Shown here one piece after another: positions 57,434 to 64,000 of a stretch of DNA of 64,000 nt (its first letter is position 1; each line of letters starts with the position of its first letter). Source of the DNA: Acidobacteria bacterium SCN 69-37 (lineage in GTDB: Bacteria > Acidobacteriota > Vicinamibacteria > Vicinamibacterales > SCN-69-37); contig MEDJ01000024.1 in assembly GCA_001724025.1 (NCBI GenBank), positions 147,219-211,218 on the forward strand. The letters are read 5' to 3'. The notes under the pieces were generated by a model, which was not told where the DNA came from, searched no databases, and saw only the letters and a list, made by a program, of their open reading frames with translations. The translations under genes were made by a program, and so were the position numbers.

Positions 57434-60400
57434 CTACGCCCGCTTCCCCCCGAACATCCGCCCGAGCCTGTCGCGCATGCCGGCGAGGATGTCGTAGAAC
57501 GTCGGGATCACGAGCAGGGTGAGGACGGTGGACGTGATGACGCCGCCGATGACCGCGCGGCCGAGCGGGGCGCGGAAGTCGGCGCCTTCGCCGTGCCCGA
57601 GCGCCACCGGGATCATGCCGGCAATCAGCGCGAACGTCGTCATCAGGATCGGGCGCAGCCGCGTGCGGCCCGCCTCGATCAGGGCGTCGTGCCGCGACAT
57701 GCCCTTCTCCTCGGACCACTTCGCGAAGTCGATCAGCAGAATCGCGTTCTTCGCCACGATGCCCATCAGCAGGATCACGCCGATGAGGCTCATGATGTTC
57801 AGCGTGTCGCCCGTCAGCATCAGCGCGCCGACCACCCCGATGAGCGAGAGCGGCAGCGACAGCATGATCGCGAGCGGATCGAGGAACGATCCGAACTGCA
57901 CGACGAGCACCAGGTACATCAGCAGCACGGCCACGCCGAGCGCCATCATGATGCGCGTGAATACCTCGATTTGATCGCGGGTCTGCCCACCCTGCGTGAT
58001 CGTGTAGCCGGGCGGCAGCGTCAACGTCGAGAGGCGGGCCTCGATGTCGGACACGACGTCGGTGAGCGGACGTCCCTCGGTGTTCGCCTGCACGCTGATG
58101 ACGCGCTGGCGATCGAGGTGATCGATCCGCGCCGGACCGTTCGACGGCCGGATATCCGCGATGTGGCCGAGCGGCACCGTGGTCGGGCCGGTCGGACCGT
58201 TGACGAGCAGCGGCAGACCGGCCAGGTCGGCGGCGTGTCCGCGGCTCTCGGGAGCGAGGCGCACGGTGACGTCGCGGGTCTTGCCCGTCGGGTCCACCCA
58301 GTCGCCCGCGTCGATGCCGGCAAACGCGGGCCGCAGCGCCTGCGCCACGTCAGCCACGCGGATGTCGAGCGAGCCGGCCATCGCGCGGTCGACGCGCACG
58401 TCGAGCTCCGGCTTTTGCCCGCGCGTCGACAGGCCCACGTCGACGGCCCCGGGTACCTGGCGCACGAGTGACAGGGCCTGGGTGGCCAGGTCGCCGAGGA
58501 CGGCCACGTCGGGGCCACTCAGCTGCACCTGGATCTGCTTCTGGTTGTCGAAGCCGCTCGTCATGATGGACGCGGTGGCGCCGCCGACCTCGGCAAACCG
58601 TTGACGCAGGGTCTGGGCGATCTGCTCCTGGTGCTGCGCGCGATCGGCCTTCGGTGCGAGCCCGACGTAGATCGATCCTTCATCGACCGTGCCCGTCTGG
58701 CCGCCGACCGTGGCGTAGGTGTGCGCCACGCCGGGAATCGATCGCGCGACCGCGGCAATCTCCTCGAGCTTGCGTTCGGTGTAGGCCAGGTTCGAGCCCG
58801 GCGGCGTCTCGACGCTGACCGTGAACTCGGAGTTGTCCGAGACCGGGAAGAACTCGCCGCCGAGGTGGCCCGTCGCCGGCATGGCCACCGCGATCACGAA
58901 CGTGGCCACGGCCAGGACCATCATCGAGATCCGGTGGTGCAGCGCCCAGCCGATGACGCGCCGGTACCGCTCGGCCTGGGCGTTGAACCAGTCGTTGAAC
59001 CGGACGAGCAGGCGCGAGAGCCACGGACGCCGGGCCGTCTCGACGTGCGGATCGGGCCAGTAGGCCGAGAGCATCGGATCGAGCGAGAACGACACGAACA
59101 GCGAGACGAGCACCGAGCAGGCAATCGTCAGCGCGAACGGGGCGAACCACTGCTGCGCGATGCCGCCCATGAACGCGATCGGCACGAACACGACGACGAT
59201 GGAGAACGTCGTGGCGGCGACGGCGAGGCCGATCTCCGCGGTGCCGTCCCGGGCCGCCGTGTAATGGTCCTTGCCCATCTCCACGTGGCGCACGATGTTC
59301 TCGCGCACGACGATCGCATCGTCGATCAGGATGCCGATGGCCAGCGACAGGCCGAGCAGCGACATCGTGTTGAGCGTGAACCCGAAGGCGAGCACGGCGA
59401 TGAACGAGGCGATGACCGACACCGGCAGTGCGAGACCGGTGATGACCGTCGAGCGCCACGAGTTGAGGAACAGGAAAACGGTGAGCACCGTCAGCACGGC
59501 GCCCTCGATGAGTGCCGACTGCACGCTCGCCACCGAATTGGCCACGCGCGTGCCCGAGTCGCGGACGATGCTCAGGTTGACGCCCGGCGGGAGTGTGGCG
59601 CGAATCACGTCGAGTTCGGCGAGCACCGCGCTGGCGACGGCCGTCGTGCTGTAGCCCTTGGATTTCTTGACGTCCACGCCGACGGCCTTCTCGCCCGAGA
59701 AGTTCGCGGCCGTGCGCGGTTCCTCCACGCCGACGAAGACGTCGGCCACGTCGCCGAGCCGCACGATCTGACCGTTGCGCGTGGCGACCACGATCCGGCG
59801 GAAGTCGTCGGCCGTCAGTGCGCGGCCGCCGAGCCGGATCGTCCGTTCGTCGTTCGTGCCGAGGAGCCGGCCCACGGGCGCAGCCAGGTTCTGCAGCGAC
59901 AGCGCGCCGACGACCTCGTTCACGCCGATGTTGGCGGCGGCCAGCGCATCGGGCCGGATGTTGATCGTCATCTCCCGCGTTTCGGCGCCGACCACGTCGA
60001 CCGAGCCGACGCCCGAGAGTGCGCGCAACCGGCGGCTGATGCCCGGATCGGCGATGAGGCTCAGCTCTTCGACCGACATCGTGTCGGACGACAGGGCCGC
60101 GGAGACGATCGGGAAATCGACCGGGTTGATCCGCGTGAGGACCGGCTCCTCCATCTCGACCGGCAGGTCGTTGCGGACCTCGTTCAGCTTGTCGCGGATG
60201 TCCTGCGTGGCTTCCTGCAGGTTCCGGTCGAAGTCGAACTCCACCATGATCAGCGCGAAGCCGTCGAGCGCGTTGGAGGTCACGCGCGTGACGCCGCTGA
60301 TCCCGCTGAGGGCTTCCTCGATCGGCTCGACGATTTCGCGTTCCACGTTGTCGGGCGACGCGCCGGGGTACGGGGTCGCGACGACGACGATGGGCACGGC

Positions 60401-60520
60401 GACGTCGGGGAATTCGTCGGTCTGGAGCAGGACGAACGACACCAGGCCGAAGACGACCAGCGCCAGCATGCTCACGATCGTGAGCACCGGGCGGCGGATG
60501 GCGAGATCGGAAATGAACAT
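57434..60520 (-). CDS. RND efflux pump (HAE1 type)
   Basis: A 1028-residue inner-membrane pump with twelve helices and two large periplasmic loops. The helix-4 pair Asp-Asp is in [13 protein letters not shown], and RxAL-type ends are seen. [20 protein letters not shown] and RITRV-like [16 protein letters not shown] follow the HAE1 pattern. It forms a tripartite system with the adaptor and TolC-like channel upstream. Substrate unknown; hydrophobic drugs are likely. Confidence 0.94.
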   Translation of the reverse strand: MFISDLAIRRPVLTIVSMLALVVFGLVSFVLLQTDEFPDVAVPIVVVATPYPGASPDNVEREIVEPIEEALSGISGVTRVTSNALDGFALIMVEFDFDRNLQEATQDIRDKLNEVRNDLPVEMEEPVLTRINPVDFPIVSAALSSDTMSVEELSLIADPGISRRLRALSGVGSVDVVGAETREMTINIRPDALAAANIGVNEVVGALSLQNLAAPVGRLLGTNDERTIRLGGRALTADDFRRIVVATRNGQIVRLGDVADVFVGVEEPRTAANFSGEKAVGVDVKKSKGYSTTAVASAVLAELDVIRATLPPGVNLSIVRDSGTRVANSVASVQSALIEGAVLTVLTVFLFLNSWRSTVITGLALPVSVIASFIAVLAFGFTLNTMSLLGLSLAIGILIDDAIVVRENIVRHVEMGKDHYTAARDGTAEIGLAVAATTFSIVVVFVPIAFMGGIAQQWFAPFALTIACSVLVSLFVSFSLDPMLSAYWPDPHVETARRPWLSRLLVRFNDWFNAQAERYRRVIGWALHHRISMMVLAVATFVIAVAMPATGHLGGEFFPVSDNSEFTVSVETPPGSNLAYTERKLEEIAAVARSIPGVAHTYATVGGQTGTVDEGSIYVGLAPKADRAQHQEQIAQTLRQRFAEVGGATASIMTSGFDNQKQIQVQLSGPDVAVLGDLATQALSLVRQVPGAVDVGLSTRGQKPELDVRVDRAMAGSLDIRVADVAQALRPAFAGIDAGDWVDPTGKTRDVTVRLAPESRGHAADLAGLPLLVNGPTGPTTVPLGHIADIRPSNGPARIDHLDRQRVISVQANTEGRPLTDVVSDIEARLSTLTLPPGYTITQGGQTRDQIEVFTRIMMALGVAVLLMYLVLVVQFGSFLDPLAIMLSLPLSLIGVVGALMLTGDTLNIMSLIGVILLMGIVAKNAILLIDFAKWSEEKGMSRHDALIEAGRTRLRPILMTTFALIAGMIPVALGHGEGADFRAPLGRAVIGGVITSTVLTLLVIPTFYDILAGMRDRLGRMFGGKRA

Positions 60521-60538
60521 GAGGGGACCTGTGCGCGG

Positions 60539-61648
60539 CTATCGCACGATGCTGACGGGCGTACCGGCGGTGACGTTGCGCGCCGAGCCGAGGATCAGCA
60601 CGTCGCCGGCCTCGATGCCGGAGGTGATCTCGATCTGCTCAGTCTGCACCTGGCGCTCGCCGAGCGTCACGGCCACGATCTCGGCCGCGTCGGCGCGCAC
60701 GCGCGTGACCGTGGGCCTGGTGCCCGTTTCGTCCACGGCGGCCAGCGGCACGACGATGCCCCGGTGCGTGACGCTCTCGACGCGCCCTTCGGCGAACAGC
60801 CCGGCAATCAGCCGGCCGCCCGTGTTCGGCAGCGTGACGAAGCACGACACCTGGCGCGTGACGGGATCGGCGGTCGGGTTGATGCGATCGATCGTGCCGG
60901 TGAACTCGCCGGGCGCCCCGCGAATCGTGAAGTGGACTCTGGCGCCGGGCCGCAGGGCGGGCACCTGATCGGAAGGCACGAGCGCTTCGAGCCGCATGCT
61001 CGAGGGATCGATGATCGTCAGCAACTCGGTTCCCGGGGCCACGACGTCGCCGATGCTGGCGGGCCGGGCGCTGACGACGCCGGTGAAGGGCGCGCGGACG
61101 ACGGTGTCGTCGAGCGCCTGTTCGACGGTGGTGACGCGCGCCGAGGCCGCGGCCAACTGCGCTTCGGCCGCCGACACACCGTTCTTCGCCTGCTCGAGAT
61201 CGCGCGAGGCGAGCGCACCGCCCTTGACGAGGACCGCCGTGCGATCGGCTTCGGCGCGGGCGACGTCGAGCGCGGTTTCGGCCGAACGGACCGCGGCCTG
61301 TGCCGAGGTCCGGCCGGCTTCGAGATCGCGGGCCGAGATGCGGGCCACGACGGCGCCGGCCCTGACTGTCTGGCCGCGATCGACGGTCAGTTCGACGATC
61401 GATCCACCGACCTGGGCGCGCACCGTGGCTTCCCGCGCGGGCGTGAGCTGGCCGGAGATCACCGGGCCCGACGAGATCTGGTCGACGACGGCCGACGCGA
61501 CGTTCTCGGGCGCGAGCCGCACGATGGCGGCATCCGCGTGTGCGCCCGGGGCGGCCGACTCGGCCTGATTCCCGCAGCCGACAGCGGCGACGAGCGCGAC
61601 GAGCACGGGGGCGGCCAGGGCGGCCTGACGGATGGTAACGGGACGCAT
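60539..61648 (-). CDS. RND periplasmic adaptor lipoprotein (AcrA/MexA type)
   Basis: A 369-residue lipoprotein (VALVAAVGCGNQ lipobox), two lipoyl half-motifs (ATVRAQVGGSIVELTVDRGQ, and VRAPFTGVVSARPASIGDVV), an alpha-hairpin (about 85-145) and a beta-barrel domain. GAGGAG lies six bases before the ATG at 61648. Confidence 0.92.
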   Translation of the reverse strand: MRPVTIRQAALAAPVLVALVAAVGCGNQAESAAPGAHADAAIVRLAPENVASAVVDQISSGPVISGQLTPAREATVRAQVGGSIVELTVDRGQTVRAGAVVARISARDLEAGRTSAQAAVRSAETALDVARAEADRTAVLVKGGALASRDLEQAKNGVSAAEAQLAAASARVTTVEQALDDTVVRAPFTGVVSARPASIGDVVAPGTELLTIIDPSSMRLEALVPSDQVPALRPGARVHFTIRGAPGEFTGTIDRINPTADPVTRQVSCFVTLPNTGGRLIAGLFAEGRVESVTHRGIVVPLAAVDETGTRPTVTRVRADAAEIVAVTLGERQVQTEQIEITSGIEAGDVLILGSARNVTAGTPVSIVR

Positions 61649-61680
61649 GGGGACTCCTCGGACGGGGAAGCGGCGGGCGA

Positions 61681-63153
61681 TCATCGGGCCCCCGCGGGCA
61701 GACTGGGCAAGAGGGCCACGCGGGCGCGCGCGACCTGGACGTCGCGGGCGGCCTGGGCCCTGTTGGCGAGCGCGATCTCGAGCGAGACGCGCGAATCCGA
61801 CAGTTCGAGCTGCGTCGACAATCCCTCGCGGTTGCGCAGCTCGGCGATCTCGTACGCGCGCTGGGCCTGCTGGACCGTGCCGGCACTGGCTTCCCACACG
61901 GCCTGCGCCGCCTGGAGATCCTGTTGTGCCGTCACGCGGTCGAGCGTGGTCAGTTCGCGCACCTGCTGGAGCCGGGCGCGGGCCTCGGTGAGATCGGCGC
62001 GCGCGGCCAGTTCGCCGGCCTTGAGGCGGCCGCCCGTGAAGAGCGGCATCTGCACGGTGGCGCCGACGCTCCAGTTGGCGCGGAAATCTCCGGGCGTCGG
62101 GAACACGCCGTTGCCCGGATACCCGACACCCGCCAGCGACGAGTTCAGACTCACGGCCGGCAGGCGCTCGGCGCGGGCCACGATCGTGGCGGCCTCACTC
62201 ACGTCGACCGCCGCCTGGGCCTGTCGCACGACGAGCGGATCGGTGGCGGGCCGGGCGGCCGACGCGTCGGACGCGGCCAGCGCCTCGGCAAACGGCAGGG
62301 GCGGCGGCAGCGCCGGGTTCTCCAGATCGACGTCGAGCTGGAGCGGCGCGCCCTCGGGCAGATCGAGCAGCTGGCGCAGCCGCGTGTAGGCCACGTCGCG
62401 ATCGGCGCGGCGGCGGATGACCGTGGGCCGCTGGTTGTCGCGCTCGACCTGCGCGCGGAGCAGTTCGAACTCCGGCTGCCGTCCTGCGTCGAAGGCCAGG
62501 CGGGTCTGATCGTAGGTGGCCGCGGCCTGCTGGTAGACCGACTCGGCAATGGCCACGAGCCGGTCGGCCAGTGCGGCGTCGTAGAACGCACGCGTGACGT
62601 CGAGGGCCAGCTGGGCCTGCGTGAGCGACGTGGTGAGGGTGGCGCTGTCGCGGCCGAGTGCGGCCTGTCGCTGCTGGGCCGAGATGCGGCCGCCGGCCCA
62701 GACCGCCTGCGAGAAGGTGAACCCCAGCTGGTAGATGTTGCGCTGGCCGAACGGCAGGTTCGAGAAGTCGAGTCCGCCGCCGGTGAGCGAACCGCAGCTG
62801 GCCGCGCGTTCGATCTCGGCCACGCGCGCCTCGAGCGGCCGGGTCGTATCGAGGAAGAAGGGATCGCAGATGGGCCCGGTCTGCGAGAACGCCGACGTGA
62901 ATTCGGACGCAAGCGTGCGCGTATAGCTGCCGGTGAACGACACCTGCGGCAGCCGCTGGCTGAAGGCGCGCTGGACGTCGGCCTCGGCGCGCGTCTCGCC
63001 GGCGCGCGCGATCTGGACGGCCTCGCTCTGGTCGGACGCGATGCGCAGGGCCTCGGCCAGCGTCAGCGGACCTGGCGGCTGGGCCCCGGCCGCGGTGGCG
63101 GCACCGAGGACGAACAGGCTGGTGACGAGCAGGGACACGGCATGACGGCTCAT
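61681..63153 (-). CDS. TolC-family outer-membrane channel
   Basis: A 490-residue protein with signal peptide (LLVTSLFVLGAATAAGA) and two TolC-type halves, LTLAEALRIASDQSEAVQIA and RADLTEARARLQQV, each ending in helical bundles. The helix-turn repeats are visible around residues 45 and 300. It connects to the adaptor. Confidence 0.9.
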   Translation of the reverse strand: MSRHAVSLLVTSLFVLGAATAAGAQPPGPLTLAEALRIASDQSEAVQIARAGETRAEADVQRAFSQRLPQVSFTGSYTRTLASEFTSAFSQTGPICDPFFLDTTRPLEARVAEIERAASCGSLTGGGLDFSNLPFGQRNIYQLGFTFSQAVWAGGRISAQQRQAALGRDSATLTTSLTQAQLALDVTRAFYDAALADRLVAIAESVYQQAAATYDQTRLAFDAGRQPEFELLRAQVERDNQRPTVIRRRADRDVAYTRLRQLLDLPEGAPLQLDVDLENPALPPPLPFAEALAASDASAARPATDPLVVRQAQAAVDVSEAATIVARAERLPAVSLNSSLAGVGYPGNGVFPTPGDFRANWSVGATVQMPLFTGGRLKAGELAARADLTEARARLQQVRELTTLDRVTAQQDLQAAQAVWEASAGTVQQAQRAYEIAELRNREGLSTQLELSDSRVSLEIALANRAQAARDVQVARARVALLPSLPAGAR

Positions 63154-63160
63154 GATGGGG

Positions 63161-63760
63161 TCATCCTCGTTTGCGTGGGCGGCGCACCGGGGCGTCGGCG
63201 CCCATGGCCCGGACGATCAGATCCACGTACCAGGCCACGGCATCGCGCTGGCTGTACGGGTAGCGTTCCGGCATGGTGTCGCGTCCCATCGCATCGCTGA
63301 ACAGGGCGCCCAGCAATGCGTTGGCGGCCGCCCGCTCGTTCCAGGTGCCGGTGGCGGCACCCGTTTTCTTGAGGCGTGCGAAATAGCGGGTCAGGTCGGA
63401 CGCCATGCGGGCCGACGCCTGCATGCCGACCGAACAGAGGGCCGGGTGCTCCTCGTGCTCGCTCATCACCTTGCGGATGAGCGACCGGTGCTTGAGCAGT
63501 TCGCGATAGTGGGCGCGGCACAGCGCGAGCAGTTCGGCCCGCGGGTCGGCGGGCACCTCGGCGAGCGGCGGCCACGCGATCCGCGCGACGAACCGGTCGA
63601 GCGCGGCCTGGATCAGGTCGTCCTTGCTCTTGAAGTGGCGAAACAGCGTCACCTCGTTGACGCCCGCCTGCCGCGCGATCAGGCGCGTGGTCGCCCCGCG
63701 GCTGCCCGACGTCGCGAACACGGTGATGGCGGCCTCGAGCAGCGCGGTCCTGACGTCCAC
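63161..63760 (-). CDS. TetR-family repressor of the efflux operon
   Basis: A 199-residue protein with the TetR HTH (ATTRLIARQAGVNEVTLFRH, about 23-42) and a C-terminal ligand domain. GTG start. It is the first gene of the efflux operon, 8 bases ahead of the TolC-like gene, and a dyad lies upstream, which is the layout of a self-regulating drug sensor. Confidence 0.92.
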   Translation of the reverse strand: MDVRTALLEAAITVFATSGSRGATTRLIARQAGVNEVTLFRHFKSKDDLIQAALDRFVARIAWPPLAEVPADPRAELLALCRAHYRELLKHRSLIRKVMSEHEEHPALCSVGMQASARMASDLTRYFARLKKTGAATGTWNERAAANALLGALFSDAMGRDTMPERYPYSQRDAVAWYVDLIVRAMGADAPVRRPRKRG

Positions 63761-63795
63761 AGGCTGGGTACCTTATGCGGTCCGGGGAGAGGAAA

Positions 63796-63815
63796 GCAAG
63801 CAACCACTTGCTTGC
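63796..63815. promoter_or_regulatory. probable TetR operator
   Basis: GCAAGCAA and TTGCTTGC are exact complements around CCAC, 35 bases before the repressor start codon. The length and position fit a TetR dimer site controlling the efflux operon. Confidence 0.7.
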
Positions 63816-63896
63816 GGCCCGCACGGGCCGGTGGCGGACCGGAGACAAGAGACGAGCGCGGCCCCGCGGAGGTTCCCCGGGTGGTACGATGCGCGC

Positions 63897-64000
63897 GTGC
63901 AACTGCGACTGCCGTGGACGGCGCCGCCGGCGGCGGGCCGTACCATCGAGGCCGGCGGACGGATCCTGCCCGTCGAAATCGCCCGGCACCGCCGGGCGCG
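63897..64000 (+). CDS. start of a YgjP-like (DUF45) metallopeptidase gene
   Basis: A frame from a GTG at 63897 encodes QLRLPWTAPPAAG, then RTIEAGGRILPVEIARHRRA and the edge. An RTI-x-GG-x-x-L/V-PVE-I-x-R-H-RRAR opening is typical of the DUF45/YgjP family. The catalytic HExxH lies outside the window, so the call rests on 34 residues. Confidence 0.55.
   Translation, partial: MQLRLPWTAPPAAGRTIEAGGRILPVEIARHRRA

Noticed and set aside
58601..62389. A 1262-codon open frame on the plus strand opposite the RND operon
   Set aside because: Same shadow effect; the minus-strand genes have complete motifs in every part.

Overview
This 64 kb window is GC-rich, densely coded bacterial chromosome. Several features together suggest an Acidobacteriota genome, probably of the Vicinamibacteria type: an alternative complex III operon fused to a caa3-type oxidase operon, an ebo gene cluster, many MacB/FtsX-type permeases, a HExxH/TolB-propeller/beta-barrel protein, and intergenic spaces filled with short-period degenerate repeats. 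The phylum is inferred from gene content and composition. No rRNA or tRNA gene was recognised.

Layout. 1-3.9 kb (minus strand): an ebo-type cluster (eboC-eboD-small unknown-eboB-eboE, the last cut by the window edge), thought in other bacteria to move a specialised metabolite to the periplasm. 4-12 kb: an azurin-like cupredoxin, a NifA-like sigma-54 activator, an M61 peptidase, a geranylgeranyl-reductase-family flavoprotein and an ABC-2 exporter. 12.1-24.8 kb (plus strand): one long respiratory operon, actABCDEF, a small membrane protein, sco, coxB, coxA, coxC, coxD, preceded by a perfect Crp/Fnr-type palindrome and closed by a strong hairpin. 25-32.2 kb: a protein with four tandem Xre-type HTH domains, a nucleotide-transporter-like protein, a double-glycine leader peptide, and a divergent HlyD-ATPase-FtsX-FtsX exporter.

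32.4-41.3 kb is more accessory: a 1010-residue HExxH/TolB/barrel protein, a DsbA-like thioredoxin-fold protein, a remnant of a duplicated permease, a frameshifted gene, a repeat patch that looks like an insertion-sequence end, a truncated TPR protein carrying a dispersed repeat in frame, and a DUF4160/DUF2442 pair. 41.3-46.2 kb: a YncE-like propeller, a CirA/FepA-like TonB receptor with a 34-bp palindrome upstream, and an AraC regulator. 46.3-57.3 kb: a paired M16 protease (active plus inactive subunit), two aminotransferases, 4-alpha-glucanotransferase, a GNAT protein, exonuclease III and a membrane PP2C phosphatase. 57.4-63.8 kb: a complete RND efflux operon (TetR, TolC-like, adaptor, pump) with a probable TetR operator. 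A YgjP-like metallopeptidase begins at the right edge.

The most unusual signals are not ordinary genes. They are a dispersed repeat family with an exact 8-bp period (consensus RAGGCNAC), found in at least five places and once inside a reading frame; a second family with a 7-bp period (GAAGTNN); the four-HTH regulator flanked by near-identical 20-mers; and the double-glycine peptide beside an ABC exporter.
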